Shown one piece after another: positions 45,337 through 56,455 of a stretch of 64,000 bases of DNA; positions within the stretch are counted from its first letter, which is position 1, and each line of letters begins with the position of its first letter. A program made the translations under genes and the position numbers. The notes below the pieces were generated by a model, which searched no databases, was not told the DNA's origin, and was given only the letters and a program-made list of their open reading frames with translations. Source of the stretch: Stagonosporopsis chrysanthemi (lineage: Eukaryota; Ascomycota; Dothideomycetes; Pleosporales; Didymellaceae); contig JAFISE010000070.1 in assembly GCA_022560025.1 (NCBI GenBank), forward strand, positions 62,001-126,000, written 5' to 3'.

Positions 45337-47209
45337 TGGTATCAAGCCTTTCAGTCTGTGCCGATTCTGAAACTCACAAACCCAGGGGACTTGGCTCTCT
45401 CTCTCAGTATCAATGTTGTATGCTTCTGCCAAAACTACCTTCGTTCAGTGCTGATGTGCTGAAAAACCAAGCCTACATTGCGTGGAATCACGACCTCTAT
45501 AACAACCTCCAAAATCTTGCACATGGCTCAAATATTCTGTAAGTACTAAAACTCACTGACAGCATGAATTATCGACTTCATCTTGTAGCTCACAATTATG
45601 ATCTCACTCCTCGTCAGGTTCTGTCTAAGATGATCTGCGTTTCCTAAAAGATACAAATATACTATTGCAAATTCTGTCTCCATGAGGATCTTTATTGGCG
45701 CTTCTCTCCTGGGGAATAGCTGGATTTTAATATATCCCTGCGCGCTTTCCGAAGCATTTTCCAAAGTCTACGTCATGAATAATGCGTATGTGCGAAAGGA
45801 TTTATCTTTGCTAACAGTCAACTCTGCGCCGCTGCTCAAACGTTCTGTCATACTTGGAATTGAATGCAACAGAAGACGAAGATATGTGTGTCTTCTGCTG
45901 TTCTCTGTGTTCTACTTTGAGGCGTAGTTTTGGCCGTGTAAGAAATACTGCACAAGTCACATGGAGACAAGAAGATCTTACTGAGACTTTCCATGCCCTG
46001 TCGGTGGACCAGATGACCAAAAGCCTTGCCATCTCATTTTCTGCCTCGAACAGCTCTTTCCGTTTCATTCCGCAAGGTTGAAAATTTACAGTTTCTCATG
46101 AGTCGGCGAGACGGGCACCAGTCACTACGTTCCGCTCCTTCAACGTCTTTGCTTTCATGTCTTTCGGTTCCAGCTCCATGCCGCCCCCCCCCCCCCCCCT
46201 TCAAAAAAACCAAAGCCAATAGCAATCTGACTCATGAAGCCGGCAACTCGTGGAACCTGAAACACCAATTACACACATGCATGACCTGGATCAATGCCGA
46301 TCCTGGAGAGTCATCATTCAAAGTGCATGACAATCTCCTCCAGCATCTGGTGTCTGAACTTCAGCACCAACAACCTACAGACAGGCCAGTCATTCCCTTT
46401 CACTCGTCTGGAGACTCACTTGTGTGATCATCTCCATACCAAAAAGGGCTCCCTAATCTCTGCCGAGCTAAATGCCACATTCGATCCAGTCTACGATGCA
46501 CTCATTCGGACCTGGAAATCCCAGCTCTTTTCGACAATACTCATGCGCGCCTTGAAAACGCACGTAAGAAAAACCCCCCACGCTGCTGTCTTTCTCTCGC
46601 TGTCGTTGTCTTCCCCCATTCTCCATGTCTCTCTGTCCCAAACCCCCTTCTTCCCCAAGGCCTGCCCACACAGTCCAGGGAAAAACCCGATACCGACCAC
46701 ACACAGCTTGCGCTAAAGGGGCGGGGGTCCGGCCGGTGAGACATGCACGCTACATCATAATTGAACATGTTCCCAGGATCTCATGTTCATCCATGTCTAT
46801 GCTTGTCTCCTGTTGCAGCCATGCAAGGCCTCGCGGGTGGTCAGAAGTCATTGTTTTACTTCTTCATGGGCACCCAACAATGAGCTTTAGAATAAGCTGT
46901 GAGCTGCACACGCAGATCTGCATCACCGCACACCAACTTGTCAAGCGCCACAAGATGCCTTAGCCAAGCGAGCGTTCAACATGTGCACGACCCTTCGCAG
47001 CGTCTATCCAGCAGCGACGCATCATGCGCACACGGGGACCCGAAGTGCGATGCCGGGATGCATTGTGTGTCATTATGTCTAGGCACTGCAAAGACGACTG
47101 GAAAAAATGCACGCTCGTATATCGAATTTGTAGAGCTGGTAAAAAGTCTCATTCTATACGCTCGTGCAAAATATACAACTACACCCACCCTCTCACACAC
47201 ACACGGCAC
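45337..47209. other. Intergenic, no recognisable gene
   Basis: About 1.9 kb after the NLR up to the 3' end of the Hsp70 gene. It contains a C16 homopolymer and a short CA microsatellite near 47194. Open frames below 140 codons overlap on both strands and lack motifs. It marks the right border of the HET/NLR cluster. Confidence 0.6.
46184..46199. repeat. Homopolymer of 16 C
   Basis: An uninterrupted C16 run followed by TTC and A7. It sits in intergenic DNA downstream of the NLR. Its exact length should be treated with caution, since such runs are prone to sequencing and assembly slippage. Confidence 0.9.
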
Positions 47210-50200
47210 TCACAGCTCATCATGCTTCCCCTTACCCACATAATCCTTGACCTGGGCATCGTCCCACTCCACACCAGCCTTCTTCAGTGCCGCGCGCAGC
47301 TCCTCCTCCGTCGGCCCAGGGCCACCATGTGACTCGACCTTTGGGCCGCCACTCTTGATCTCCTCGCGCTGCTGCTCGGCCTGGGCTTGGGGGTCGAGCT
47401 GCTCTGTCTCGGCCTCAGCATCCTGGGGCTTTACAGGGGTGTCAGACGGCTTCTCTGAGGAGGCAGTTTTGGTCTTCTTGGCCTTAGGCTTCTTGGCCTT
47501 GGGCTTCGGGGTGCTCTTGGGCTTTGGGGGCTTGAAGTGTTTCATCTTCTTCATCATCATCTCCATGACGACGTCGTCGAGTTCTTGTTTGTAGGATTTG
47601 AGTTCTTCGACAGTGAGGACGGGGTCTTCATTGGCCTGGAGCTTGTCTTGCTTGGTGCGGGTCTCCTCGAGCCACTTGCGCGCTTTCTCGGTGACGGACT
47701 CGATCTTGGTGCGGTCCTCTGCGGTGTAGATTTCGGGGACCTCTTCGATTTCAGGGGTGGCGGATGCGGAGGGGGCGGCTTCGGCGTCACCTTCCTCGAG
47801 CTCGTCAAGCGGGTCTACTGAAGGAGATGGCGAAGGTGAGGCAGACGACGAGGACGCTGCTTCGGCGCTCTTAGTGAGGTAGGCAGAGCGCTCGGCGATC
47901 TGGTTGTCAACAAGCTCAACGACTTCTTTCATGCCGCCGATGGTCTCCTCGAGATCAGTGATAGCGCCAGGGCGCTTCCAGGACTGGCGTCTGCGGCGAA
48001 GGATGGGGTTAACGATGTCTTCGAGCTCCTTGAGCTTAGCACGGAGGCTCTTCTCGTCAGCGTTGGGGCCTTCAGCGTAGACCCACTCTGAGGCAGCATC
48101 AAGCTTGCTCTTGAGCTCATCGAGGACGGCCTGAGATGCGACAACGACAAAGTCGTCGTCCTCGAAGTAGTCGCGAGAACGGTAAGTGTAAGCCTCGAGC
48201 GAGTTGAGAACCTCCTCACGCGTACGACGGGCCTTGTCAGACGCATCGAAAGTGGCCAGCCTGCGTTATGTTAGTGATAAGGACTAGCACATCTAGGTTT
48301 CTTAGCTTACCTGTCCTCCATCTTCTTGAAGTCCTTGCGAGCGTGCTTCTCGTAACCAAGCTGCTTGACATCGTAGGTGATGGCAGACTTGACAGTCTTC
48401 TTCTTGGGTTTTCCATCGTCAGAGGCCTCAGCAGCCGCGGCAGACGAGGACTTGGAAGCCTTGGAAGACTTGGTCGACGACGATGCGGATGAAGATTCGG
48501 AAGAGCTCTCGCCCTCCTTCAGCGCCTCCTGATCCTTCTTGCCGCCCATGCCGAACAGATTCTTGACGCCATCAACAATTCCGCCCTTGCTCTCGTCGGT
48601 AGCCTCGCAGGTAACCCAGGCAGATGTGACCTCCGGCGTGCCGGTGACAGGGCTGAGTCTGACCTGGACGTAGTTGTTGAAGGAGTCGCGGTCGCAGCCA
48701 TCGGTGTCGATCAGCTTGGTGACAGTGGTGGTCAAGTTAAGGCTCTGGAACAAAAGGTGAGGTCGCTTGACCTCCTTGCCGTCGGCACCTGGGACAGACT
48801 GGTAGACAGTGAACTCGAACTCGCCCATCATGTTGAAAGGCAGGTCCTTAGTAGCGCCAAGCTTGGTGCTAGGTGTGAAAATCTTCTGGTCCTTGGTCTT
48901 GAGGTTGTGCTTGTACTCGATGCCATGGCTGTAGCCCTGGGTGTCTGAGTCGCGGATCTCCTTGACGCGGAACGAGGGGCTCAAACCAGCGGCCTTGAAG
49001 GCAGCGCCGAAGACGGCAGCCTCATCCGAGTTGACGTTGGCCCTAATCTTCTCCTTTCCAGCGAGCGCCTCGAGGCGAGCCTGCACGAAGGGTGTACGGG
49101 TGGCGCCACCGTGAACAATGACGGAGTCAACATCCTCGATGGTCAGACCAGCAGCATCCAGAGCCTTCTTAATAGGGCTTTCAACGCGTGCGGAGAAATC
49201 AGCCGCGAGCTGTTCAAACTTTGTGCGGTCGAGCTTGTACTTGAGGTCAATGTCCTCGAAGAAGGACTCGAACGAAGCTTGCGTGGCCTGATTGGCGCTG
49301 AGGACCTGGCGGAGCTTCTCAGCCTCCTTGAACAGCTTCGCGGCGGCGCGGCCGTGGTTGTTGACCTGCTTGGCAGTGATGGAGGCGCTCTTCGCGGCCG
49401 GCAGCTCGAGGAAGGTGTTAACAATATCGTCGACAATGAGCGAGTTCAGTGCATCGCCACCAAGCGTCCTGTCCCAGCTAGTGCCGAGAACATTGACCTC
49501 CTGAATTGTCTTGTTGCGCTTTCCAACGTCCTTGACAGTCTTGCCCTGGAACTGCAGAACAGTCGCAGAGGCAGAGCCAGCGCCCATATCGAACACGAGG
49601 TTGATCTCTGCCTTGCCTGGCTCCTTGCCGTTGACAGTGGGGAACGTCCTGCTGGTGGCATAGTTGATACCGACCGCGACGCCGTCGCTGACAACGCTGA
49701 GGACCTTCAGACCAGCCAGCTTCGCGGAGACGGCAAGCGCGCGCCTCTCCTCGACGGTGTAGAAGGGCGGGACAGTAAATACAACTTCCTGAACATCGTA
49801 GCCGGATCCAGCCAACGCCTTGGCGTTCTCACGCACGTTCTTGAGGACCATGCCAAGGATCTCCTCGACAGAGAAGCTCTTCTCCTCCTCGGCGGAGAAG
49901 ACGCCGCTCTTGAAGCTGACCGTCTTGCGGCCCTCTGTGCCTGTGACTTCGATCGCCGGGTACCGCCCGTTGTAGATCTTGACCGCATCGCTGTCGCTCG
50001 AGACACCCAGGAGGTGCTTCAAGTTCGGGTATACGTCGCCGGGGAAGCGAGCCTGGAGGGCAATGGCGTCGGCGCCGTAGAAGCGCTCGGGGTAGGAGCC
50101 CTGGGGGAGCGCGCCGCTCTTAGCGGGCTTGAACGCAACAGCGGAAGTTTCTTTGCGGCGCGAGTCCTTGGTCAGGACGATTTCGAGCGGCACACCCGGC

Positions 50201-50349
50201 TTGACGAGGGCGGCTTTGATGTACTCGGTGCCCAGGTCGACACCCAGCACTGCTGAGGCGGCGGAGGCGGTCGACGAGAAGAGAAAGAGGAGGCCGAGCA
50301 GCATTGCTGCGGGCGAGAGGCTGTTGCGCCGGCGTCCGGGAGGCGCCAT
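47210..50349 (-). CDS. LHS1: ER-lumen Hsp70-family chaperone Lhs1 (Hyou1/Grp170 type), HDEL tail
   Basis: Large Hsp70 that acts as nucleotide exchange factor for BiP/Kar2 and as a holdase during translocation into the ER. Exons are 50349-48311 and 48260-47210 (50-nt intron with CACTAAC branch site), giving 1029 residues. The signal peptide (LSPAAMLLGLLFLFSSTASA) is followed by the ATPase domain VLGVDLGTEYIKAALVKPG, with FDMGAGSASATVLQF and VIVHGGATRTPFVQ as phosphate- and adenosine-site motifs. The extended C-terminal half has a Ser/Lys-rich loop (SSESSSASSSTKSSKASK), a helical lid and an Ala/Lys/Pro-rich tail ending in KHDEL, an ER retrieval signal. Length and architecture fit Lhs1 rather than Kar2. 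The start at 50349 was chosen over the in-frame 50475 because it places the signal peptide near the N-terminus. The promoter carries three CAGCGTG cores. Confidence 0.94.
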
Positions 50350-50954
50350 GTTGTGCGGTGAGGTGTGAAGTGGAAGCCACGTGGGGAAAATATAGGTGGG
50401 ATGCCGCGAACAGCGCGGGGAGCTGGTGGGTAGAACACTAGCTATGTACTCGAGATGCTGAACGGCAAAGAACAAGGGAAAGGGAATCTATCCCAGATAA
50501 GTGAAGCGGAGCGGTGAGTGCGCAGTACGGTTGTACGTGCAGCGTGAGGGACAGCGTGTTTCGGCGAGGTGTAGCTTAAATGATCGCCGGAGCTTCTTGA
50601 CACGCTGGCTCCAACGTCGGTGAAAGGCCACATTGACAGCGGGCGGGTGCCAATCCTCACGAGTCACAAATGCAAATTGGATCAGTGCTTGTCAGGCTTA
50701 GATTGCTTTCATTGCCGGTGCCTGAAACACTCTGCAGGCTACCGCTATATTCTTGTCGAGGCTTGCGGTTGGTTCTTGTTGCTTCCTTCGTGCCCTCGAC
50801 GGTTGGACCAATCGGTGGTCTCGCTTCGCCGCAGCTGGTCGAGCCTCAGGCCGCGAAGCTCTGCGATGACCTCATGGGGGGTGCCTGTTGACCGCTGCCG
50901 CAAACGCTCATTCTCATGGTAGAAGCGTGTCCAATTTCGAGTAAAAGCTTTCAC
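50350..50954 (-). promoter_or_regulatory. Promoter region of the Lhs1 gene
   Basis: 605 bp between the Lhs1 start and the sideroflexin stop; both genes are on the - strand. It holds the UPRE-like elements listed separately. No gene is present. Confidence 0.6.
50540..50607. promoter_or_regulatory. Three unfolded-protein-response element cores (CAGCGTG)
   Basis: CAGCGTG occurs at 50540-50546 and 50552-50558 on the + strand, and as its complement (CACGCTG) at 50601-50607, about 190, 205 and 255 bp upstream of the Lhs1 start. CAGCGTG is the core of the yeast KAR2 UPRE bound by Hac1. The middle copy reads GGACAGCGTGT, matching the KAR2 element beyond the core. The third, on the gene strand, continues as CAGCGTGTC. 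An ER chaperone gene is exactly where such sites are expected. Hac1 control is inferred. Confidence 0.55.
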
Positions 50955-52242
50955 TCAGATTCCACGGTTGAACTCAACCTTGCCATCCTTGCCGCCACGC
51001 GCATGGAACTCCGGCTCCAATGCGGTCGCGCTGACGCTCTCCCTCTGCGGAAATGCACCTAAAGCCAGCGGCAGCGCGAATATGCTCGTAGCGAAGATCA
51101 GGCCCAAGTTGACTGGTGTAGTCATTCTTGGCCTCTGCTTCAGCCAGTCCGTCTTCTGCAGCCTAACCAGGATCAAAGGCGGCAGGACCATGATCGGGGT
51201 TGCGTTGAGCACACGACTGACGGCTGTTTCTCCTACAGCAATTGTAGCGGCCTTCGCGCTCTTGCCGAGCGGCTTGACCTCCAACTCCCCTGTCTCTACC
51301 CGCTTCTTCTCCTCGTCTGTCAACACGGGGAAGACAGGGATGCCGTGCTTGATCTCCTCGCCGCGCATCAGGAAGACGTTCAGTACACCGGCAAAGGCGA
51401 CGGCTGCGAAGGGGACAAGGCGCCCGGCGATGAGCTTTGCATTGGGCGAGAGGCTCTTGAGACGCGGCACCGCGGCATTGAGACCATATGCGACACCGCA
51501 CGAGGCGCTGACGGCGAGGAAGTATGATTTGGCGATGGTTGCGGTCGAGAGCGGCGTGGCTTTGTTTGCGTTGGAGTAGTTGATGGCAACATTGAGCGAC
51601 TGGTTGGCTACCTGCCAGCCGAGGGTGCCTGCCGTCTGCCAGTTCTTAGCTCGTGGCAATCTTCCCAACTAGCGATTTATTGCGTACCGTAAGATTCGGC
51701 GTGAGCATGCCACCTGTGACGACCAAGTTTGAGAGTACAAAGGACGACATGCGGAATGGCAGAAGGACCGGCTCGCCAGTATCTTGCTCGTTGTCAGCCT
51801 TCAATCCCTCACCCGAGTTATCCATTGCGCGTACCAGGGTGTATCGTCGAGTCGATGACCTTCTTTGCGTTCCATAGCTCAGGAGTCATCTCCTGAATCT
51901 TCCCTGTCTTATACGCAGTAACGAGCTGTTTTGCATCTTCGAGGCCGGCAGAGGAGGTGAACAGGGTCCTGTACAGTCCGCTTGGTCAGTGGTGCGGTCT
52001 CAAGAGCTGCTGAACAGTCATAGCAAGGCCAAAATGTACACAGACATATACGCGCACAACGAACCAAGCAACCAAAGGTCGTGGACTCACCACTTCCCCA
52101 TGTCCAATGTCAGAACAATTGTTGCGCAGCTGTCTCACCTCGGGTCTGAAATGTTGGCGGCATGCTGCACGCGACCCCAGTACGTGGTGAGGTCGAACTG
52201 GGAGCTCGGGAGGTCGCGCGTTCCAGGCAGAGAGGACGTCAT
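50955..52242 (-). CDS. FSF1: Sideroflexin, mitochondrial serine/amino-acid transporter
   Basis: Inner-membrane carrier of the sideroflexin family, whose animal member SFXN1 imports serine for one-carbon metabolism. Four exons: 52242-52139, 51968-51835, 51782-51688 and 51635-50955 (introns 170, 52 and 52 nt), giving 337 residues, normal for the family. It begins MTSSLPGTRDLPSSQFDLTT, then YWGRVQHAANISDPRTLFTS, the signature HPDTGEPVLLPFRMS and GGMLTPNLTTAGTLGWQVANQSLNVAINYSNAN. Later helices include GRLVPFAAVAFAGVLNVFLMRGEEI and the conserved AVSRVLNATPIMVLPPLIL. The first intron is unusually long for this window. The model is supported at each junction by an unbroken family motif. The stop is 605 bp from the Lhs1 start. 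Confidence 0.93.
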
Positions 52243-52681
52243 GGCTGCGAGTACTTGTGCGAGGCAATTGCAGCCTCGTCGACTTGCAAATGCTTACTAT
52301 GTGAGGTTGCTGGAGGAATGCGTCAATCGCGTCCGATAAGTTTCCGTCGCAAACGAACCCGATTAGAGACGTCGGCGAGATCGGCGGTGAGCTTCAAAAG
52401 GGCAAGCGATTCCGACAAACACTACGGGGGCTGCAACCGTGTCAAATAGGATATCATTGTACTCGCTATGCAATACTCGCTGCTATGCTACTTGTCTAAA
52501 TGTGTCTTGGTACCATCCTTTCTTGTCCAAGCTGATGCGCCTATTCTGTTGTGCGCGTGTGCGCTAGTTCGTCTAAAAGTACTACTACGAGAAATGCAAG
52601 CATATGCAAAATATGAAATGGAAATTGTGAGCCAAAGACTTTTTCGCTATCCAGGCCGTGAATGTCGTGTTGGCAGGATGA
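52243..52681. other. Intergenic, no gene
   Basis: 439 bp between the sideroflexin start and the end of the next gene, both on the - strand. Holds the sideroflexin promoter; no specific site recognised. Confidence 0.55.
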
Positions 52682-55365
52682 TTACCGCTTCTTCTTTTTA
52701 TCTTTGGGGTTGGGCGGCTGCGCTCCTAAGATATCATCGAACGTTCGACTGGGGTCACTGCTTGATTGCGGACGGTTGACGGGCGCGCTAGGTGGTCCAA
52801 TACCAGGGGGCAAAGGCAGGGCCTCGAGGCCAAGGTTCATAACACTGTTGCGCTTGTTCTGGTCGTGAGGACTTTGCGACCGGGGCCGCAAGTGGGCTGA
52901 AGATGGATCGAGCATATTGGGCGGAGGAGGCAGAGGCGCGGCAGTGCCATTCAGCTCCTGCATAGCTGCATTAAGGAGCGAATCGTTGGCAGCCCATTCC
53001 TGTGCCCTCTTCCAGCAGTGCGAGCGTCGGAAAACACCTTCGACGCCGTGCTCAACGATATCGGTTGGCAAACTGACGACTTGAGCTCCACCTTGGACAC
53101 CAAACCATGTTCGCGCCCTCGTTGTGTCTTCGCGAACCCAAGGCACACCACTACGCGGTACCTCACACAGGAAGTATTCGACACCTTCAGTGAAGCGGAC
53201 GCCAGGGGCATCGACTACCAGCATAGGCAACGACTGTATGACCGCATAGAGGAACAGCCACTGTCCGCTTCGAAGCTCCCGCAGCTCATCCATGGTTGAT
53301 CCAGAGGCTTGCTTCTTTTCGAATGCAAGGAAAGACTCCAGGACAGGCGACAGCTGCCGCGCATCTGCGTTGGAGGCATTCAGTAACATCTTGGCAATAT
53401 CGTCACTTTTGAGCTTCTTGCTTCGCGCTTTAGCATCCTTCTTCTCGTCTCCGCTAGGAAAGTCTGCCTTTACATTCTTGAGGCTCGGGTATAGTGGCAA
53501 ATCGAAGGGAATTGGAGGCTGCACAGGCGGTGTGCTACGGTCGTACTCGCTGAGCGCTTTGCGCATAGCACGGGAGTTGATAGCGACGAAATCTGTCCCC
53601 TCGTCCTCGACGATGAAGCCGTCGGCGGTCCTGTTCGTAAGGTTGCTTCGATCAGCGAGTAGGTCGTACAGGCTCGATACATCGTGGTACATGTCTCGCA
53701 AGACCAATCGATTCAGACCATTGGTCGTTAGGTTGTTCTTCTTGTTCCGCGCTTTCGGCAGCCACGAACCATACTTGTGCTTGTAGTAGTCGATCATCCA
53801 GCTTCGCGTGCTCATGAACGCAGACCTCCATCGTTTGAAGTTGATCGTCTTGCCCTCGTCTGCCATGGCACTATTCATGATGCCGGAGAAAATAGCCGCA
53901 AACTCAAAGTCTGTGAGCTTCTGGTTGATGTTGGCCTCGCGATTGTCGAGGTCCAACGCAGCTCGAGCCATGCGAGTCCCTGTTTTCGGGCTGACCATTT
54001 CCCACTTGGGCGACTGCAGTGCCTTGACAGCGTCGTACTTGCCAACTGCATGTACAAAGCCCTCGGTGTACAAGGTCATGGAGCGCATCTTCTCGCCGAG
54101 GACGATGGCTTCGATTGTCTTTTCGCGACTCTGTCTGACGTCTGCCATGTTCAGCTCATCGACGTAGCTGTCGAAACTCGAAGCGGCTACTTCGCCAAAA
54201 GTGGAGCCATCCACGTTGGAAAAGGCGTAGTGCGACAGGATGTCGGCGGTGCGCAGGAAGATGTCGAAAATGTCCGAATGCCTCGTCGTGGCTACCAGAG
54301 ACTGTCCAATCAGGAAGGCGAAGAAGTTGCGGTAGGTCACCAGTGTGTCGATGTCGCTCTGGCTGAGGCGCGGCTCCCCTGGGGCGACGGCGTCGTCCGA
54401 GCTCAGCGCGATGGGCATGTACAGGTGCTTTTCGGTGTGGTCGTCATCGGTCGCGTCGCTGAGCGCCCTCGAGCCCTTGGAGCCGTCGGAGCTGCCTCTC
54501 TGGCTCTGTTCGGGAGATGCAGGGCGCGACTGCTCTTGGCCGCCCTGGTCGCTTGAGAGCGGGCGCGCGGCCCGGGTTGGGAGCTCGGCATCGTCGCTGT
54601 ACAGAGAGCCGTGCACGAGGCGAGTGAGCAGCTGGGAGGCTGCATATACGGACGAGTCGATGCGGAAAGAGGGACCCTTGCCCGATGTGGCCGGGAAGAG
54701 GTACACGAACGTATCAGCCTGGTCGTCCCACAGTTCAGACACCTGTGCGCCCACGTTAGCATTTTGGTCCACGTGGACCTAGCGCAACCATCCCATCAGC
54801 CGCAACGCACCTTCTCGCCGTTCAGCAGCATCGTCAGGCTGTACGGCACCTTGCCTTTGTGGCCGACAATCCACGCAAGGGGGTTCTCTCCCGCGACACC
54901 CGCACGGCTGACATCAGTCGAGCTGCTGTTGGTGCCTCCAAAGAGCGCGCTTTTGCGCCGCAGCTTCTTCAGCTTTCCCTCATGGTCCAGGTTGGGTGTT
55001 CCCGGCCGACTGCCAAAGCCGCCGGGAGACGAGCTGCGCGAGGGCACATCGAGGTGTGGTGGAGGCTCGAGGGGCTCGAGAGCAGGTGAGCCGCCGACGG
55101 GCTGGATGGTCAGCTGGTCGGGCGGCGATTGGCGGCGCGGGGGAGACGGCGGAGGGTATTCGGGCGCAGTGAGATGTGTGGCCGACGGCGTGTGCGTGGA
55201 TGCTGCTGAGGAGATGCGGTTCTTGACTTTGCTCAGGCGGCCGCTGGACTCGGACGAGGCCGCAGAATTGTGTTGCTGAGGCTCAGAGGAGCCCCCCAGC
55301 GAGAACAAGCTCGAGAGCCGCCGGCTGGACTTCTTCTTATCACCCATCATGGCAGGAACCGCCAA
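52682..55365 (-). CDS. Conserved fungal protein of unknown function, Ser/Pro-rich N-terminus
   Basis: Predicted 871 residues from exons 55365-54811 and 54742-52682. The 68-nt intron is supported by a perfect branch site (TGCTAACGTGG) and GCACAG acceptor; it joins LLNGEK to VSELWDDQADTFVYLFP. A shorter 32-nt alternative is unlikely. The N-terminal 150 residues are low-complexity (KKKSSRRLSSLFSLGG, PEYPPPSPPRR), a typical phosphorylation-rich tail. A globular core of about 550 residues follows (YLFPATSGKGPSFRIDSSVYAASQLL, FLRTADILSHYAFSNVDG, FKRWRSAFMSTRSWMIDYYKHKYGSW, WLFLYAVIQSLPMLVVDAPGVRFTEGVEYFLCEVPRSG). The tail is Pro-rich with a basic end (PKDKKKKR). No membrane helix or enzyme motif is visible. 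I recall similar proteins across Pezizomycotina without assigned function; a signalling or scaffold role is a guess. Confidence 0.85.
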
Positions 55366-56455
55366 ACGTGGGAGCGGATTAGACGGATGGCCAGGAGGAC
55401 GGCTACGTGGGCGTGAAGTGGCTATAGAATGCTACAGGCGTGGCATGTAGGCTATGGAGCAGGGGGAACAGCAAACAAAGCTCTATGCAAGGCTGCGTGG
55501 CCACTGCGATACATGTACGGGAAGAAGGGGTTGTCAGGCTAGAAAAGGGCCTAACAATACTATATTTGCTCTCTCGATGCCGTCGCAGATCCGGCGGGCG
55601 GTGTCGCAGGCGGGCCAAAGTTCGTCATTGTCGGAACAGGCATGGCTGGCCGCTTCGCCGCCACAACGTGCGCAGCTGTCTGGCAGATCTGGCATTTCGC
55701 CTTTCAGCCTCCCTGCCATTGGCCTGATGCTCAGCTATTCATTCATGTTATTTTTTTTTGGATGCTTCGCAGCTGCTCTCCAGCCCCTTCATCCACCCAT
55801 CTTCCGGGTGTCGCTTTGGGACCTGCGCCTCGCTACAGCATGTAATGAGCCCCGCAGGGGTCGCAGCGGGCCCTTGGGCGCGGCGGTATCCCGACTTGTG
55901 CTTCAGTGCTGTCAAGGACCAAAACTGCAACGGCCTTCCGGACGAAGCGTTGGTCAGCAAGCATGCGCGCTCGACATTCTTTGTACGAGCACGAGGCTGA
56001 GGCGTCGTGTCACTGTTACTTTTTATATACACGCACCCAACAAGCACGACGAAGCATGGGCCAATTGCCCGACCAGGCAAGCGGGTGACGTACTCTCGCT
56101 TTCGGTCTTAGCAGCCTCGTCGACTCCCTGTCGGTTGCCATCTGATAGGACGCATCTATCCATTGCGCCATAATGAGCGTGACTTACACGCCCGAGCCGC
56201 ACTCGTTATCTAGCAAAACGACTACGCTCTTCCACAACATGTCCTCTGCTCGTCTGATATAAGCTGGAAAGCTGGAACCCCGCCCAGTGACAGTGCCCTC
56301 TTTTTGTACTCTTACCGTGGACGCCCGACAAAGCGCCGCATACCAGCCACAATCGGCTGTCAGCCTGTTTCCGAGCAAGTCAGCGCGACAAATACCCAGA
56401 TCTTGATAGTCGTTCAGCCACCAAACAACTCCCCGAGGCAACCGCAGCTGTAAGG
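55366..56455. other. Divergent intergenic region
   Basis: 1.09 kb between the divergent starts of the unknown protein (-) and the aminotransferase (+). It should hold both promoters. A 239-codon frame on the + strand (55454-56173) lacks motifs and a good start and I do not call it. Confidence 0.55.

Noticed and set aside
49111..50256. 381-codon open frame antisense to the Lhs1 gene
   Set aside because: Same shadow effect over a conserved Hsp70 ATPase domain; the translation is a repetitive Leu/Val/Asp mix with no domain.
53777..54556. 259-codon frame antisense to the unknown 871-residue protein
   Set aside because: Lies fully inside the opposite-strand coding exon and has no motif.
54743..54810. 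Alternative 32-nt intron in the unknown protein gene, adding VHVDQNANVGAQ
   Set aside because: Too short for splicing and leaves a perfect CTAAC branch site and GCACAG acceptor unused; the 68-nt intron is better.
55454..56173. 239-codon frame in the divergent promoter before the aminotransferase
   Set aside because: No recognisable domain, overlapping frames of similar length on both strands, and a position expected to be promoter.
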